Part shown: positions 24,106-37,204 of the stretch, in pieces | Layout of the letters: every line of letters starts with the position of its first letter | Numbering within the stretch: position 1 is the stretch's first letter | The notes under the pieces: model-generated | What the model saw: the letters and a program-made list of their open reading frames with translations, nothing else | What the model was told of the DNA's origin: nothing | Database searches by the model: none | Source: Epiperipatus broadwayi | Taxonomy: Eukaryota > Onychophora > Udeonychophora > Euonychophora > Peripatidae | Length of the DNA: 64,000 bases | Reading direction: 5' to 3' | Assembly: GCA_028023455.1 (NCBI GenBank) | Contig: JAQFVV010012496.1 | Span: forward strand, 870,001-934,000 | Position numbers and translations under genes: made by a program

Positions 24106-24577
24106 TATGTAATCTTATAATTGAATATTTATAAATACAGTAATTAGATATATGTAAAGTATAACTTTAAAAATTTTGTCCACTTAGGAGCACTTTTGAT
24201 TATCCTCGTAGTCTTTGTCAACTAACACTTTGAAAGGCTACCCCCCCTCCACAATTCTGTGATCTTAACATTTGCTGCCTGTCTGTTAATTAAGTCTTGT
24301 TTGTATTTGTATATTAACATAGCTTCCTTTATTTTCCTTTTGTTGTTATTTTTAAAGGAAGCTATGCTAATATACAAATACAAACAAGACTTAATTAACA
24401 GACAGGCACTAAACATTAAGATCATGGAATTATGGGAAGAGTAGCCTTTCAAAGTGTTAGTTGACAAAGACTACAGGGATAGTCAAAAGTGCTCCTAAGT
24501 GGATAAAATTTTTAAAGTTATACTTTACATATATCTAATTACTGTATTTATAAATATTCAATTTTAAGATTACACAC
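24106..24577. repeat. Near-perfect palindrome, ~220-bp arms
   Basis: Left arm about 24106-24330, loop about 24331-24352, right arm about 24354-24577; I see only scattered mismatches. Because of the symmetry the same peptide (IKSCLYLYI-IASF) is encoded on both strands, which explains the paired open frames. High arm identity suggests it is younger than the other foldbacks. (TA)n runs flank both ends. Confidence 0.9.
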
Positions 24578-24639
24578 ACACACATATATATATATATATA
24601 TTGTAACAGTATGAATAAATAAAGATGAACTGATTAAAA

Positions 24640-27600
24640 AGGTTGATAAAAGGCTGTTACTTCATAACCGATTATAATCTATATATTGATGAGTGATAAA
24701 ATGATAGTTGCTATAATTCAAAAACTAAACACTAAACAGGATATATGATATGCTCCAGTGGTTCATCATTTGTAACCGAGTAAAATTAAATGTGAAATGA
24801 ATTTACTATGTTAGCTAAAATACAATTTGTAATTAAATAAGGATGACGCCAACATATAAATAAGAACATATACATATCATGCTCTATTTGGGTGTCTATT
24901 TGTAATTAATTAAATATAACATTATAGCCCATTTGCAATTATCCCAAACATTACTTCTGTCATGCTAATAATGAAATAAATAACTTATCTCATTTCTCAA
25001 CACATAAAATAACAAAATGAAAATCAAAACTGTCATCATTAAAGATTTAAAATATTTCGATATTGGGAAGTCATCTGATCAATAAAATATACTAGCCATT
25101 GTCATCAAATAAAATAATATTAGATATAGCAACTGAATAAAATTACTGTGAAATCCCTGAAGTGCATTATGCTTATCTCCAATAATAAGTTCTTATAATA
25201 AAGAATCCTTCCTATTCTTCTTTCCAAATATATAAGACCATTCATGGTCACATGCACACACTGGTGCTAGTTATAATAACTTATAAAGAAAAATATTATA
25301 TAAAGTTAAGTTATTAAGTTGGAAAGGGACCATTTCACTTTTATTCAGCTTAGTTAATTGCTTGCATTTTCCAGGGGCATCACTAGATTGATTTAAATCT
25401 AGATAAATACTATCTGTGTATAGTGTACTGAGTTCAAACTTATTCGGTACATTTTTACTACACATGACTTGGATGACTAATGAACAAAAAAAAATGACCT
25501 TTTTATATTTTATCCTTGTCAATAAAATTATAAGATCCCAATATCACAAAATTCATATATCCAAGACTCTTATAGATATTACTAACTCAGTTAACATATA
25601 TTGATGAACAGATGCAATATTACTCTCATTAATGGCTTCCAAACAAACATAGTAAAGACCATTACTTAAGTGGATGGCCATGAAATTAGTTACTTAACTT
25701 AATTATTTATCATAATATAAAGGTGATAATGATGATATAATAATGATGATGATGATACCAGCCATAGCTTTATAATGAACTCACAACAATAAATTTATTT
25801 TTCATAATCTTATAAGCACTACTCAAAATCATCCTTTGTCAAACTGGGATTTAAATATAACATTCACTAGCATTTATATATGTTTATGGTTATTTATTCC
25901 AAGTACTTTTATTAGTTAAAGCTAGGATTCAATAATACCAATGAAGATGAATGATCATCATGAATATCCCCACATGATATTCAACTTTCTATAAACCCTA
26001 TTTACTAAACATATTAATTATGTTAAATATTGGATTTAATGATTATAATTTATTCAAATCAATGATGATGGTGTTCATAACTCATGTACAGTACTATGTT
26101 TTTAAATGGTGTTTTAATCAATAATATGATATCCATCCTTGATGAGGATGATCAAAACTCATGGGCACAACATAATTTTAGCTTTCTATTACTAACCTAT
26201 AATTATTAAAACTTGGTCAGACATCAAGCATAATCCTTAAATACTTAAATGTAAATCAATATTCTAGCTTGCTTAACATTTTGCAAGTGCTTGCTTAATA
26301 TTTGTGAGTGCTGATGATTCTTAATATCTGCAAGCAATGATGATGATCATTTAAAATGATAGAATCAAGACAAGAAAAATATAACAATATTTTAATAATA
26401 ACTCAGAAACCAATTAAAATATATAATTATATTTTACTAATACTATTCTTCTTTCTTTTCTTTTGTTAAATCAAATTTACCAATTATACAATTGACTCTT
26501 TTATTATATTAATTAAATATAGAATTAATACAAAATTTTATAAACGCATAACCCAAATAAACTTAATATACAAGTTTATCATTTTTGATACTTTTAAATA
26601 AGCTGGCTTAAACTGATATTAAAAAAAAAAAATTCTATAAATGCTCATTCAAAATTTTCACTATTTATATGTCACAAAAGCAAATTATATTTAGGTAATG
26701 AGTGTGTTTTTTTTTCTCACTTTCATTCATATGTTAAGCCCTGCTCTTCAATTTCCTATATTTAAACTAATTATGCATAACCTATTCTCTTGACATGTTT
26801 GTTTAAGCAGTTACACACGCACACATTTGGTAATATGTCAATGTATATGTTTAAAATGTATCCCTCTATATAATGGATTAATACATAAATCACACATAAA
26901 AAAATATTATAAAAAAAATATTATTGCAACCTTGAGCAAAAATAAATAACAATTAAAAAAAACATCGTTAAGCATGTATTGAGAGATTGTGCAATAATAA
27001 TAATAAAAATCATTTTAGTATTATAATATATAATAATAAAAAATCAAAATAATGAGAAAAAAACTATGTTTAATGAATTTAAACTGTGTGTGTATTGCCA
27101 TGTATTACTAATAATAACATAATCAATGAATAAACTCTTAATGTTTTCTGTATCAAAAGAAAAAAATGCTTTGATTCCATAAATTAAAGTTTACTTTTAA
27201 TAAGTAAGAATAAAAGATTTGTTAATGAAAGTTCAAAGTTACCCAATTATTTTAACTTCTTATAAATGTTCCAGGTTTGAATTTTCAGACTGCTTGCCTC
27301 ACGTATAGCTTCAAAAGGTTGATTTGCTTATTTCTACCATTTAAAAAGCAAAGTTCTTATTGATACCTTTTAATAAATATGACTTGGTTGACTTGCTTGT
27401 TTCCACAATTTTAAAATTATTTATTGTTGATACTTTTGATAACGATGAATTGGTTGACTAGCTTGCTTCCAAATTTTTTTTAAAAAAAAATCATTGTAGA
27501 CACTTTAGATGAATGTGAAGAAAACTTTAAAAAATTGATTTGTAACTTAATCAAACTTGGCTAGATATAGCTTTTATTCATTTTTCTTTCTTCTTCTCTT

Positions 27601-28390
27601 GTCAAAGATGATGATCAGATGACATCTGTGGCTGGTTTTAAATTTGGCCATTCTTTGGTTATTATCGACCGGTATATGAGTCCACAGTAGATTAATGACT
27701 ACCCATTCTGTCAGATTTCAAGGAGCAGAAGCAGTGGGTTTTTAACAAGGCATTTTGATTATTTCCTTCATAATGAAAATATTTATTAATACCATTTTAT
27801 AGAATTTCAATAACTTTATCTTAATCTTGCTGTGAGCTGCTTTATATAGACGCACATCTTCTATATTTACTTTAAGACAAGAGTCATTTTTCCTCTTTAA
27901 ATCTTAGTAGTATAAATGACTACATCACCCTCTTTAAAAAACTACATATTGTTAGCTCACTCTCTTCAAATGAAAACTGAACTGACCCTCCAAATATTAT
28001 TTCACTCGTTTTTATATTTCAAATTTCTGATCAAAGAAACTAAAATCTATCCAAAAATAACTGTGACTTGAGATAGCAGTCAATCTCACCCAGACCATTT
28101 TAAGTCATTAACAAAAAAAAAGATTAATAATTATTTATCCCATCAAAGCATCTCCCTTTATTAGACAATCTAATATAATCTAAAATGCAGATTATATAAA
28201 AAAAACAGTTCGTAATCTACAGTCCTTAGAAATATGTGTAAAAGTGTTTTGTGGTAACACCGCTGTTCTCATTCGTTCATACTTTTGCATGTGCGTCTAG
28301 TTTTTATCAATAAATCGTTTTCACATCTTTCTTATCAGTTTTTCTCTGATCTGCTCTATTTAATAAAAATACAGCTAAATAATTTCAACA
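24640..28390. other. Quiet AT-rich intron
   Basis: About 3.7 kb without recognisable genes or families beyond short simple repeats such as (GAT)n near 25725-25755. Short frames (e.g. 25271-25522) lack recognisable features. Confidence 0.5.
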
Positions 28391-28554
28391 CATTATTTAA
28401 TGAAAAAAATAAATCAATATATTAAATATTGCTTCTCATTACATTCTCTCTCTACAACTGCTTATTCATTTATCATCTATAAATTATATAACAATAACAA
28501 TAATAATACATACACACATAAATCTCTATATAAAAGAAAAATTTTCTTTTTTTC

Positions 28555-28665
28555 ACTTAAAGAATATATATATATATGTGGGAAATGAGAACATATATAT
28601 ATATATCCCACATATATATAGAATATATATATATATATGTGGGAAATGAGAACATATATATATAA
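28555..28665. repeat. TA-rich hairpin with duplicated module
   Basis: Two copies of a (TA)n-gtgggaaatgagaac-(TA)n module flank an inverted tcccaca. Local slippage product. Confidence 0.6.
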
Positions 28666-29094
28666 TCTCCAGATTTTGCATATATTTCTTTAAAGATTAT
28701 GCCAAGCTTTTGGGTTTTTTTTTTTAAAAAAGTATCCTGGACCAACCTAAACTACTATCATGTGAATCAAACATTTGAAACATTTGAACACTGCAACAGA
28801 AACAACAGTCAAAATGTTGTGTTCCATGCATTAATTACAACCAGTTTTATTTTGAAGCCAGAATGTCTTTAGCATTGGTCACTCATATATAAAATATTCC
28901 AACTCATTATTTTAATATTCATGATTGATAGTCACTTAATTTAAACTTAGATGAGTGATACTTAAAGACAGCATTAGTTATATCCTGAAATAGCAACTAA
29001 AGGGGATATATCTAGGTTGGGAATCTACGTACACATTAGTCGATGGTCAGTATTTTATCACACTAATTCTGCTAATCTAAACATTGAAACAGAT

Positions 29095-29300
29095 GTAATA
29101 CTTTGTAAATTCCTAAAAGCCCAAGTTCAATTCTGTTGCTAGTATTGCCACTGGTCAGGCCACCAACACTTGAAGAAGAGGGAAAGAATAATACCTCTCA
29201 AAACATTGCATGTATAGTAATCTGTGCACTATTCCTTTCTGTTGAACGTATTTAGAATATTTAAATTTTTCTAAAGACATTCAATACTTATATGATAGAA
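29095..29300 (+). repeat. T2 SINE fragment
   Basis: Lacks the A box. It keeps caagttcaattctgttgct, tggtcaggccaccaacactt, gaagaagaggg and the 3' ctaaagacattcaata segment shared with the other T2 copies. Confidence 0.6.
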
Positions 29301-29639
29301 ATATCCCAAATATATAAATACAAGATATAATATTTTTTATCTAATGGAACAGGTGACTGTAGCCATAGGAACAAACTAAGTCCATAGCTAAATAAATAAT
29401 CAAATAAATTGAAAATATCCAGAATTTTTTAAGTTCTCAGAATCAATAATTAATAACCATGTGATATCTAGTGGATATGACAAAAATTAAAAAAAAACAG
29501 AGCTGAAACTCTTGAACCATTAATGAATACTTTTACAATAACAGATAATAAATATTCTTCAATGAGATTGAATATGATCTACAAAATTATTTTTCTCTTA
29601 ATAAATGATGTCAAAATCACTTAACACTATGAATATTTA

Positions 29640-29925
29640 ATATCATCATCATCAACCATTATCAATCCACTGCAGGATGAAGGTCTCTCCAAGTTCAATC
29701 CATCTCCTCCAATCTTTAGCTTCTCCTCTCCTCATTACCCCTGCACACTTTCTTATTTCATCCATCCATCTCACATGTGGTCTTTTTCTGGGTCTTTTAT
29801 AATCTTTTGGAATCCAGTTTAAGATTTCAGTTGTCCATCTATTATCATCTCTTCTAGCAATATGTCCAGCCCAACTTCACTTCAGTCTTTTAAATTTTTT
29901 CAATGAGGTCAGTAATACCTGTTTA
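29640..29925 (-). pseudogene. R4: RTE-type 3' fragment
   Basis: Minus-strand R C-terminus with an atcatcatcatcaacc 3' end, as in R2, R5, R6 and R9. It abuts a (TA)n(TG)n run at 29928-29961. Confidence 0.75.
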
Positions 29926-29961
<36 letters not shown>

Positions 29962-30269
29962 ATCAAAGTAGACCAATGAAATTAATGTGACACATTTAAT
30001 TTTAGAACATATAAATAATAATAATTATGTTGTGTTCATCCAGGCATCAGCAAGTAAATTTTAATAAATGATAATAACTCAGAGACATTCTCAGCAATAT
30101 ATCCTTGATACATTCACCCAGAGAGAAATAGTAATTAATGTCATGGGTGAAGTACAATTTGGATGTAAAACTAAATATTTGAATCATGAAAATTTAGAAA
30201 GCACTTTTGTAGCATAATCACACATAAAAACTGAGACTAAGCACAAATCTATTTAACACAGTAACAAAT

Positions 30270-30555
30270 TCTTCATATAGTAAGATCACCCAGTGGAAGT
30301 CACAGTAATCAATGAATGAAAGAAGATTTGTGCACCAAAATCCCTATCTAATGCCTATCTCATCCAATATCTCCAGACTAGTTTTTAGCTTGTTGCTTTC
30401 ATCAATGATGAGTCTTGGAATTGAGAGCACTGCACCTAAATCCTCACTGATGAAAGCCACAAGCATTGGATAGGAATTTTATGCATAAAATCTCCTTGCT
30501 TTCATTTATTATTGTAGCTTGCTTGCACTAGATGACACTGCTGTATGGAAAGTAA
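30270..30555. repeat. A4: family A inverted copy
   Basis: Minus ribozyme segment (ccagactagtttttagct) followed by a plus segment (cctcactgatgaaagccaca) lacking GAAA, ending ctgtatggaaagt. The end of A4 meets the 5' end of N4. Confidence 0.7.
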
Positions 30556-30559
30556 GTTA

Positions 30560-31370
30560 TTTGTTTTTATATGAGAGATGCAAAAAAAGCAAAATGAAAA
30601 TATTTCGTAGATTGCAATTTATGGGTAATAAGAGAATAAACCAAAATAGTATTTACTTGGTTATGAGTATAGAACAGGCAACAAGATGGGTGAGAAAGAT
30701 AGTATGGATGCAGAAGATTTGGATAAAGACTTTATGTCAGTATACTTTTACAAAAGATGGGATGATTGTGTTAAGAGAATTGTTGAGGGTTACAGTGGCA
30801 AGAAATGAAGTAGAAGAATAGATGCATTAATAAAAGATAGGAAGGTGGAGAGATGGAGAGTAAAAGAAGTTTAAATATATATAAAAGTAAGCAGAATATT
30901 GGGTGTGAGTGAATTTATAATAATAGCAAGGAAAGTATTTTATTGTTTAAGGCTTGAACAGGATCATTAACAACAAGGGAATATACACATACATTGAAGA
31001 AAGTACAGAAGACATGGAAAATGTTAGGCATCTATTAATTGAATGTAAATGCTTACAAACAAAAAGGGTATAAATAATAAAGTTGTGGGAGAATAAATAT
31101 AAACAAAGTGACTATCCAGAAATTGGGTTATTGGTTTTTTAGGCTGGGTTTGGAAAAAGATAAGGGGATTTAGATATAAAGGCTATAGAATGAACAAAGA
31201 TAATGTTGTGGAAATGGGATGGAGCAGGATAAAAAAGAATATGGTAAAAAACTTAGGGTGGGGGAATGAAAAGGGAAGGTAACATAACCAACAGGTTTCT
31301 CTGGGCATAGTGGCTGAGAGATTCCTGATTTCAAGAAAGGAGAAGCCATAGTGCATCACATCACATGCAT
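30560..31370 (+). pseudogene. N4: decayed non-LTR copy
   Basis: The frame 30519-30821 gives RRLQFMGNKRI, RWVRKIVWMQK and ELLRVTVARNE. Later, shifted frames give the cysteine cluster and LWENKYKQ. The 3' segment caggtttctctgggcatagt ends in gcatcacatcacat. Confidence 0.75.
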
Positions 31371-31678
31371 ATTATTTTAATAGCTTGTGTAAGCATAGCA
31401 AATCGTGATCATGTGACATTTTAACACAAATCTATTTTCAAGAGCAATTCTTATAATAGAAAAAATATTCCAATTGATTAAAAAAAATTACAATCAATAT
31501 TCAAAATATGAAATTAAATCCAGAATTGAAATTTCTATGAATGGAACTTGGGTAATGAGATTATCCAAATTGTTAGGCAATAAAACTAATTCCACTATTA
31601 ATCATACTCATACAAATCAAATAATCGAAACAAGATACAGCTTTCTCTGTTATGTATCGTAAAGAATTTTCATCCATG

Positions 31679-31813
31679 CATTGTTTTATTTATTTATTTA
31701 TTTTTTCATGTGTCATAGCATCGGCCGGGAAGCGAACCCGCTAACCCGGGACAACTGCTTGTAAGGCAGCTGTGCTGACCTCTCGACCACCAACGCTTGA
31801 CATTGTTTTATTT
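31679..31813 (-). repeat. S3: tRNA-like SINE with 13-bp TSD
   Basis: The element at 31692-31800, reverse orientation, contains all landmarks: aacgcttgaca start inverted, gaccaccaacgctt, cttgtaaggcagctg, and gggaagcgaacccgctaacc. It is flanked by cattgttttattt at 31679-31691 and 31801-31813. Confidence 0.88.
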
Positions 31814-32229
31814 TTTTCAACAATATAAACATAGCTACAACTATACATCAAATTAAGAATTATTTTACAAAATATTATGCAAGACGATTAAACTTTCCTT
31901 TTTATTAAAATATCATGCTACAGTTTTGAGATTCTTTATCAATTATTATCTTTTTAAAAGTGATTATTGAGTTAATAAAAGTAGTTATTCTTTAAGTATG
32001 ATTCCTTTACATCATTAGTTCTATAATTTTAAATTGAAGTATTATTTGAAAATTTCATTTAACATTTTTTTATATTTCCACAATTTTTGTTTTTAAAGAA
32101 TTCCAATTGTAACCTTTCTTGGCTTATCACTTTTACACCTAATTTGCATATTTTATTTTGTGCGTGAATATTTTTATAAATCAATTAAATGTTTTTTCCT
32201 AAGAAGATTACAGTAGAATAGACTCTTCA
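31814..32229. other. Intronic, nothing recognised
   Basis: AT-rich. Confidence 0.4.
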
Positions 32230-32505
32230 TTATCATCTTTTTAAACCATTGTCGATCTACTTCTGGATAAAAATCGCTCTAATCCTTCTTCTCTGAACTC
32301 CAGCCTCTCTTTTCCACATCACCCAAGTACACTTCCTTATTTCATCCACCCATCTCACATGTGATCTCTTTCTGGGTCTTTTACAGTCTCTTGGAATCCA
32401 CTTTAAGATTTCAACAGACCTATTATTATCTCTTCTAGAAATATATCTAGCCCAATTCCACTTCAGTCTCTTCATTATTTTAATGATGTCAATAATCCAT
32501 ATGTG
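32230..32505 (-). pseudogene. R5: RTE-type 3' fragment
   Basis: The minus frame 32257-32508 is fairly clean: IDIIKIMKRLKWNWARYISR, RDNNRSVEILKWIPRDCKRP, RWVDEIRKC, then a stop-bearing tail. This is the K-LKW-W-HI-R block of RTE-type proteins. Confidence 0.85.
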
Positions 32506-33058
32506 CATTTATATACTAAATGCATGGCTTTCTTTTTGGTGAATTTGTTCTTAGAAAGCATTTCTTCTCTAGAATAATAACAAACGAATTTATTTTTCAC
32601 AGTGAGTAAAAACTCATAAATTTGTGGTTCTTGTTTTAATTAGCATTGCATCTTAATTATTATTATTATTATTAGCATTATTAATTAATGAAGTGATATG
32701 AGATCAGACTTTTTTTAAAAAAAAAAAACTTCTTCAATATTATACTCTTTTTTTTCTTTCAAGTATTCATTTTCAGACATCTTTTATTACCAAAAAGTAT
32801 TTATGTAATCATCTTTCTTTATTTCTAGAACAATTCATACGTCGCAACTAATTATTATTTGCAACAATTTAAATTTGATTCTTTTTGTGAGTTTTTTTAA
32901 GAAGGGTGGGGAGTATTTGTTACATAAGAAAAGAAAACATGTTTCCTTTGTAAAAAGTGATTTTACAAAACTATTAAAAATCATGCAAATAATAAAAATA
33001 ATATTTTATTTTGTAAATTTTTTAAAATAGATATTTATATAAAAAATTAACCCAAAAT
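32506..33058. other. Intronic, nothing recognised
   Basis: AT-rich, with (TAT)n near 32658 and homopolymer runs near 32720. Confidence 0.4.
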
Positions 33059-33175
33059 TATACATGTAGACAAGCGTTGGTGATCGAGTGGTCAGCACAG
33101 CCGCCTTACAAGCAGTTGTCCCGGATTCGCTTCCCGGCCGATGCTTTGACACATGAAAAAATATATATACATGTA
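33059..33175 (+). repeat. S4: tRNA-like SINE with 10-bp TSD
   Basis: The element 33069-33165 is flanked by tatacatgta (33059-33068 and 33166-33175). Read as a tRNA: acceptor agcgttg pairs with cgatgct over 7 pairs including two wobbles; the anticodon stem gccg/gcag has one mismatch in this copy (ctgc/gcag elsewhere) around loop CTTACAA, anticodon-like TAC. Seven bases of the variable/T region are missing relative to the consensus. Confidence 0.88.
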
Positions 33176-33624
33176 TGCACACCCATTTCTCTTTCCTCTA
33201 TATACATACACAAAAGATATTCATACTGCTAGATATTATAAAGATAAAAAATACGGGCTTCTATTCCACAAATTAAAAAAAATAATTGTTATTTTTTGGT
33301 TGATAAACTGTTGTAAGATATTAATATAATAATCCATTTAATATCTATGTAATCTTAATCCTTATTTACTCTTGTATACATTCTTCTTTTTATTATTTAA
33401 AAAAAAACCATTACATTCTGTTATAATATATACACATGCCCGCATTTTGATAGTAATAAGTTTTTAAAAATAATGCATCACAATAACGTAAAAAAATTAG
33501 ATATAGCTGATATCTTTCTTAAATGGTGATAATAAAACAGATATCTGACATACATGAATTATTTTAATTTCATTGCATTAAAATTAATATTTAATATTTG
33601 AAATATCAGGCACTCTTATACCTG
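33176..33624. other. Intronic, nothing recognised
   Basis: AT-rich, nothing identified. Confidence 0.4.
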
Positions 33625-33930
33625 GAGTTTAACTGTAAATATAGAGGATATGTACTCAGACTTTCAATCCCTTCACCATCCACATTATCTCGTATCACTG
33701 ATACACATAACCACACAATGCAAGAAAGATAAATAATCACCAATATATGTATTTTGTGCTAAACCAGCACTTATCAGTTGGTCCAGACTACCATTTCCCA
33801 TACATATCTATAATCGGTATCTCAGTTTATATTAAGATAGGAAGTCCTTACATTTTTGTATAATAATTTTTTTTATTAATGAATGTGCTGGGATTGTCTA
33901 AGTGTTGACTTGTTTCTAATGGTTATATAT
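33625..33930 (-). repeat. Family C fragment, with an adjacent H fragment
   Basis: Minus C copy to about 33850 with a damaged ribozyme (CTGATAA, AAAA). An H-type piece, gggattgtctaagtgttgac, follows on the plus strand at 33891-33910. Confidence 0.65.
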
Positions 33931-34735
33931 ATATATACACACACCTTAATTAATAATAAGTTAAAAATTAATATATGGATATATTTTTAAGAATAGAAAA
34001 CAAATAGATAAATGATAGAAAATAATTACTCATTTTTTGGTTTTTAATTGATGAAATTAAAATATTTCCCCCCTATTTCACCTGTAAAAAAATGAAAATA
34101 TTATATACATACTGTACTTATTAAAGAGCTGCAGAAAAAAAGTTTACTATCAACAAAACAAAAATACCATTTGATTTTTCTTTGAAGCTTTAAAAGATGC
34201 AAACAGATAAAAAATTATGATGTCTACTTTTTATGTTCTTGTCAATGCAGATGTTATAACTGTCAGATTATATATAAGTGAACCTGGATGGACTACCTAC
34301 CACCACACAACATCCATCACTTGAGATTAAAAAGTTTTTTATCTCCGAGTTTAAAATCAGGACTCTTCATTCTCAGTTGCCTGACACAATCATCTAAAAT
34401 ATGGAAAGACTGAAATATTTCATAGACTACCAGTTTGTGTATGATCAATTGTCTAACCTTTCATATTATCGCGAGTCAAAATTCGAATACTCAAAAAAAA
34501 AAAAATGCAAATAAAACATGATATGCAGTTGAGATGTAGTGTTATCAGAAAATGCTTTTAATTCCTTATACTGCCTCCAAGACTAATGTGTCTATTTTAA
34601 AATATAGTCTAAAGTGCCTGAACTGATAAGAAAATGTATAATGGCATATCTTTTTTTTTATATATATAAAATATAGAATTTTATTCAGAAATTTAGTTAC
34701 AATATATGATAATAGTTAAACATAGGATATATTGC
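33931..34735. other. Intronic, nothing recognised
   Basis: AT-rich. Confidence 0.4.
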
Positions 34736-34739
34736 ATGA

Positions 34740-35400
34740 TAATCAGTGGGATGAAAGCTCACTATTGATATCTTGTTTGACACCAACTAAAAGGACTAAT
34801 ATGAAGCATATCAGCAAGGAACGAGTCTGGAATAGTATCCTGTTGATATAGATGACCACGCTTGCATGTCTCATATAGTTCAGCGATAGGTCTAATCCTT
34901 TGTCCATGCTCCACATGACCAAATTGACCCTTCATACCAGAGGTTACTTCCATAACAACTCAGTATCTGGGCAATAATCATGCAGAGCAAGATAAGTTAT
35001 CACAAAGGGATGCAGGCCATTCAGTCTCAAATTACTCTCCAGGGAAGATTTCTATTTAGGAGTGAAAGGGATCAGCTTTGGGGGCCAGATCAATAACCTC
35101 CATGTGGAGTCATAGATTTAAGAGGGGGCCAAATTCTGGTCCTTTTTCCAATTTTTTTCCATTTTGTTAATATAGAGTTCAAGCGGACGCTCTAGTGCAT
35201 GATTAAAGGTGAGCCAGCACCGTGTGTACCATAGCTAAAACAGTACAAATGTTGTTATTCGTATCTCTGGGATGGATCCACATAGTATGTTGTCAATGAG
35301 ATTCGACAGGGCAGAAGACTTGACACTAAAAAAGCTTGTTATGGAGGGAAAGTAGGAAAATACCATTCTTGTGAGCACCTTTTAATGTAATTGAGTTTCA
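34740..35400. other. GC-richer unassigned block
   Basis: About 650 bp with base composition clearly different from its neighbours. The minus strand holds a 63-codon frame (34762-34953, GQFGHVEHGQRIRPIAELYE within) and, in another frame near 34950-35030, NGLHPFVITYLALHDYCPDT. This looks like a frameshifted former coding sequence, either transposon or processed gene. I do not recognise the family. Confidence 0.3.
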
Positions 35401-35413
35401 TGAGCACCATGAG

Positions 35414-35445
<32 letters not shown>

Positions 35446-35500
35446 GATGATGATGATGATGATGATGATATGATGATGATGGTGGTGGTGATGATGATGA
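35414..35500 (+). repeat. (TAA)n(TGA)n compound microsatellite
   Basis: Direct reading: (aat)n, then (gat)n interrupted by ggtggtggt. Confidence 0.95.
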
Positions 35501-35989
35501 TATCTTTAATCTTGATTAATATTATGTTTAATGTGTAACAATATACAAGTGATAACATAAGCTAAAATATCGTAATAGACTTTTTATCCGAATTTTAGAT
35601 TTTTTATCCAAATTTTAGATTTTTTATGTCACTTTTTATCTTTTTTGAAATTTATCTTTCATGTTTTTAAATAATGGGAATTTAAATGAATTTTATATAT
35701 TTAATTTTTTTGAAAACATATAAATTAGTAATAATTAGAATTGATATCAAATATGTTGACATTACTCGGAGGATCTTGTTGTGTGATAGTTAGAGATGCC
35801 ATCGGCCACACTCATGCCCTAGTGTTCTCTCAAGTTAAGTTTCAAGTTTATGCTTAGTCAATCTTTAAATATTTAGTTCTTAAATAAATACCTGGCTTTT
35901 TAAGGCTGAATTTATACTTTCCTCTCTTATCTTAAAGACTGTCAAATGGTATTATTTTTTGTTTCGAAAAATAATCAATAGAGGACTCC
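35501..35989. other. Intronic, nothing recognised
   Basis: The short sequence attttagattttttatcc is repeated near 35590-35620. No feature otherwise. Confidence 0.4.
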
Positions 35990-36075
35990 ACGTAGTTTAG
36001 GATAGTTGGGAGAGTGTCCTAATTGGGATTGGAAGGTTGCAGGATTGATTTTGGTGCTTCCTGGTCTGGCACTCG
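35990..36075 (+). repeat. Possible tRNA-derived SINE head
   Basis: tagttgggagagtgtcctaa followed 30 nt later by ggttgcaggattgatttt resembles an A box / B box pair of a tRNA-derived SINE. Single copy here and degraded. Confidence 0.35.
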
Positions 36076-36419
36076 AACCTCTTATGAATTCCCAAGCAAT
36101 AAAACCATAAGCCTTTTAATCAATAGAGGAATATTAAAGTATAAGTAAGGTGCTGTTGGTTTTTTTTGGCTTTTTTTGGTTCAAGGCAGTAAGACAGGGT
36201 AACTATATTTGGAATACATCAAAAATCATCTGTGAATATATGCGGTATATTGTTAAATATCTTCAAATCAAAATGTCATCAAATCCTTGTATATAGAAAG
36301 ATACTCCATTATTCATTCTGCGTAGTTATCTCTTTCTATTTTTTTAATCTATTTATTTGTATTTTTCTGTTTATAGTTTTGTCTTTTGAACAGACCTTTA
36401 AACTTCCCATAGCTATCCA

Positions 36420-37085
36420 ATCCATTGTATACAAAAAAATGAATAATCTCCAGTATGTGTATTTCATGCTGAACTGGCACTCATCAGTTGGTCCAGATCA
36501 TCATCTTCTATACATATATACAATCACTGCTCATTTTATATTAAGATAGAAAATATTCAAACTTTAATGGACAGGTTTCAATCTAATCCACTTTCCAATT
36601 CTTCAGCTATCCATATCATTGAAAATTCAAGGATGAAATTCCCAAAGCCCTTGGTGATACCAATATCATTGTCATATCAATGTTGACCTTAAGGACCTTA
36701 ATATATCCGTTAAATGGACATATTAAAATCCTATGTGTGAAGGGTTGAATTGATATAAGGGATTAACATAATGACAATAATATTGGCATCAACAAGGGTT
36801 TTGAGCATTTTATCCTTAGATTTTCAATGATATGGATTGCTGAAGACATGGAGAGTTGAGAAGATTGAAGCTTGTCCACTAAAGTTTGAAGATTTGCTAT
36901 CTTAATATAAACTGAGCAATGATTTTATATATGTGAGGGAGATGATAATCTGAACCAACCGATGAGTGCTGGTCCAGCATAAAATATGTATATTGGAAAT
37001 CATTGATCTTTTTCACATGTATGTAGTTATATGAATTAATTGTATAAGATAGATTGGATAACTGTGGGGGAGTTCAAGTCCTTAT
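36420..37085. repeat. Family C inverted pair
   Basis: Minus copy 36425-36720, plus copy about 36780-37085. The minus ribozyme keeps CTGATGA, stem II GTGCC/AGCAT (imperfect) and GAAA, but stem I has a mismatch at its first pair. The plus one reads CCGATGA and AAAA. Confidence 0.7.
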
Positions 37086-37204
37086 AATATATATATATAA
37101 TAAATAATTTAGCGATATATATATATATGTGTGTGTAATCTTATGGAAAAAAATTACTCTTCAGACATGTTCTATTACATTGGTATTAAATTTAGAAGCA
37201 CTCG

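Noticed and set aside
24259-24444. Two opposing open frames as overlapping genes
   Set aside because: Both arise from the palindrome and encode the same peptide from each arm.
33069-33165. Functional tRNA gene
   Set aside because: The cloverleaf is incomplete in this copy, it has an A-rich tail and TSDs, and six similar copies are scattered about, so it is a SINE.
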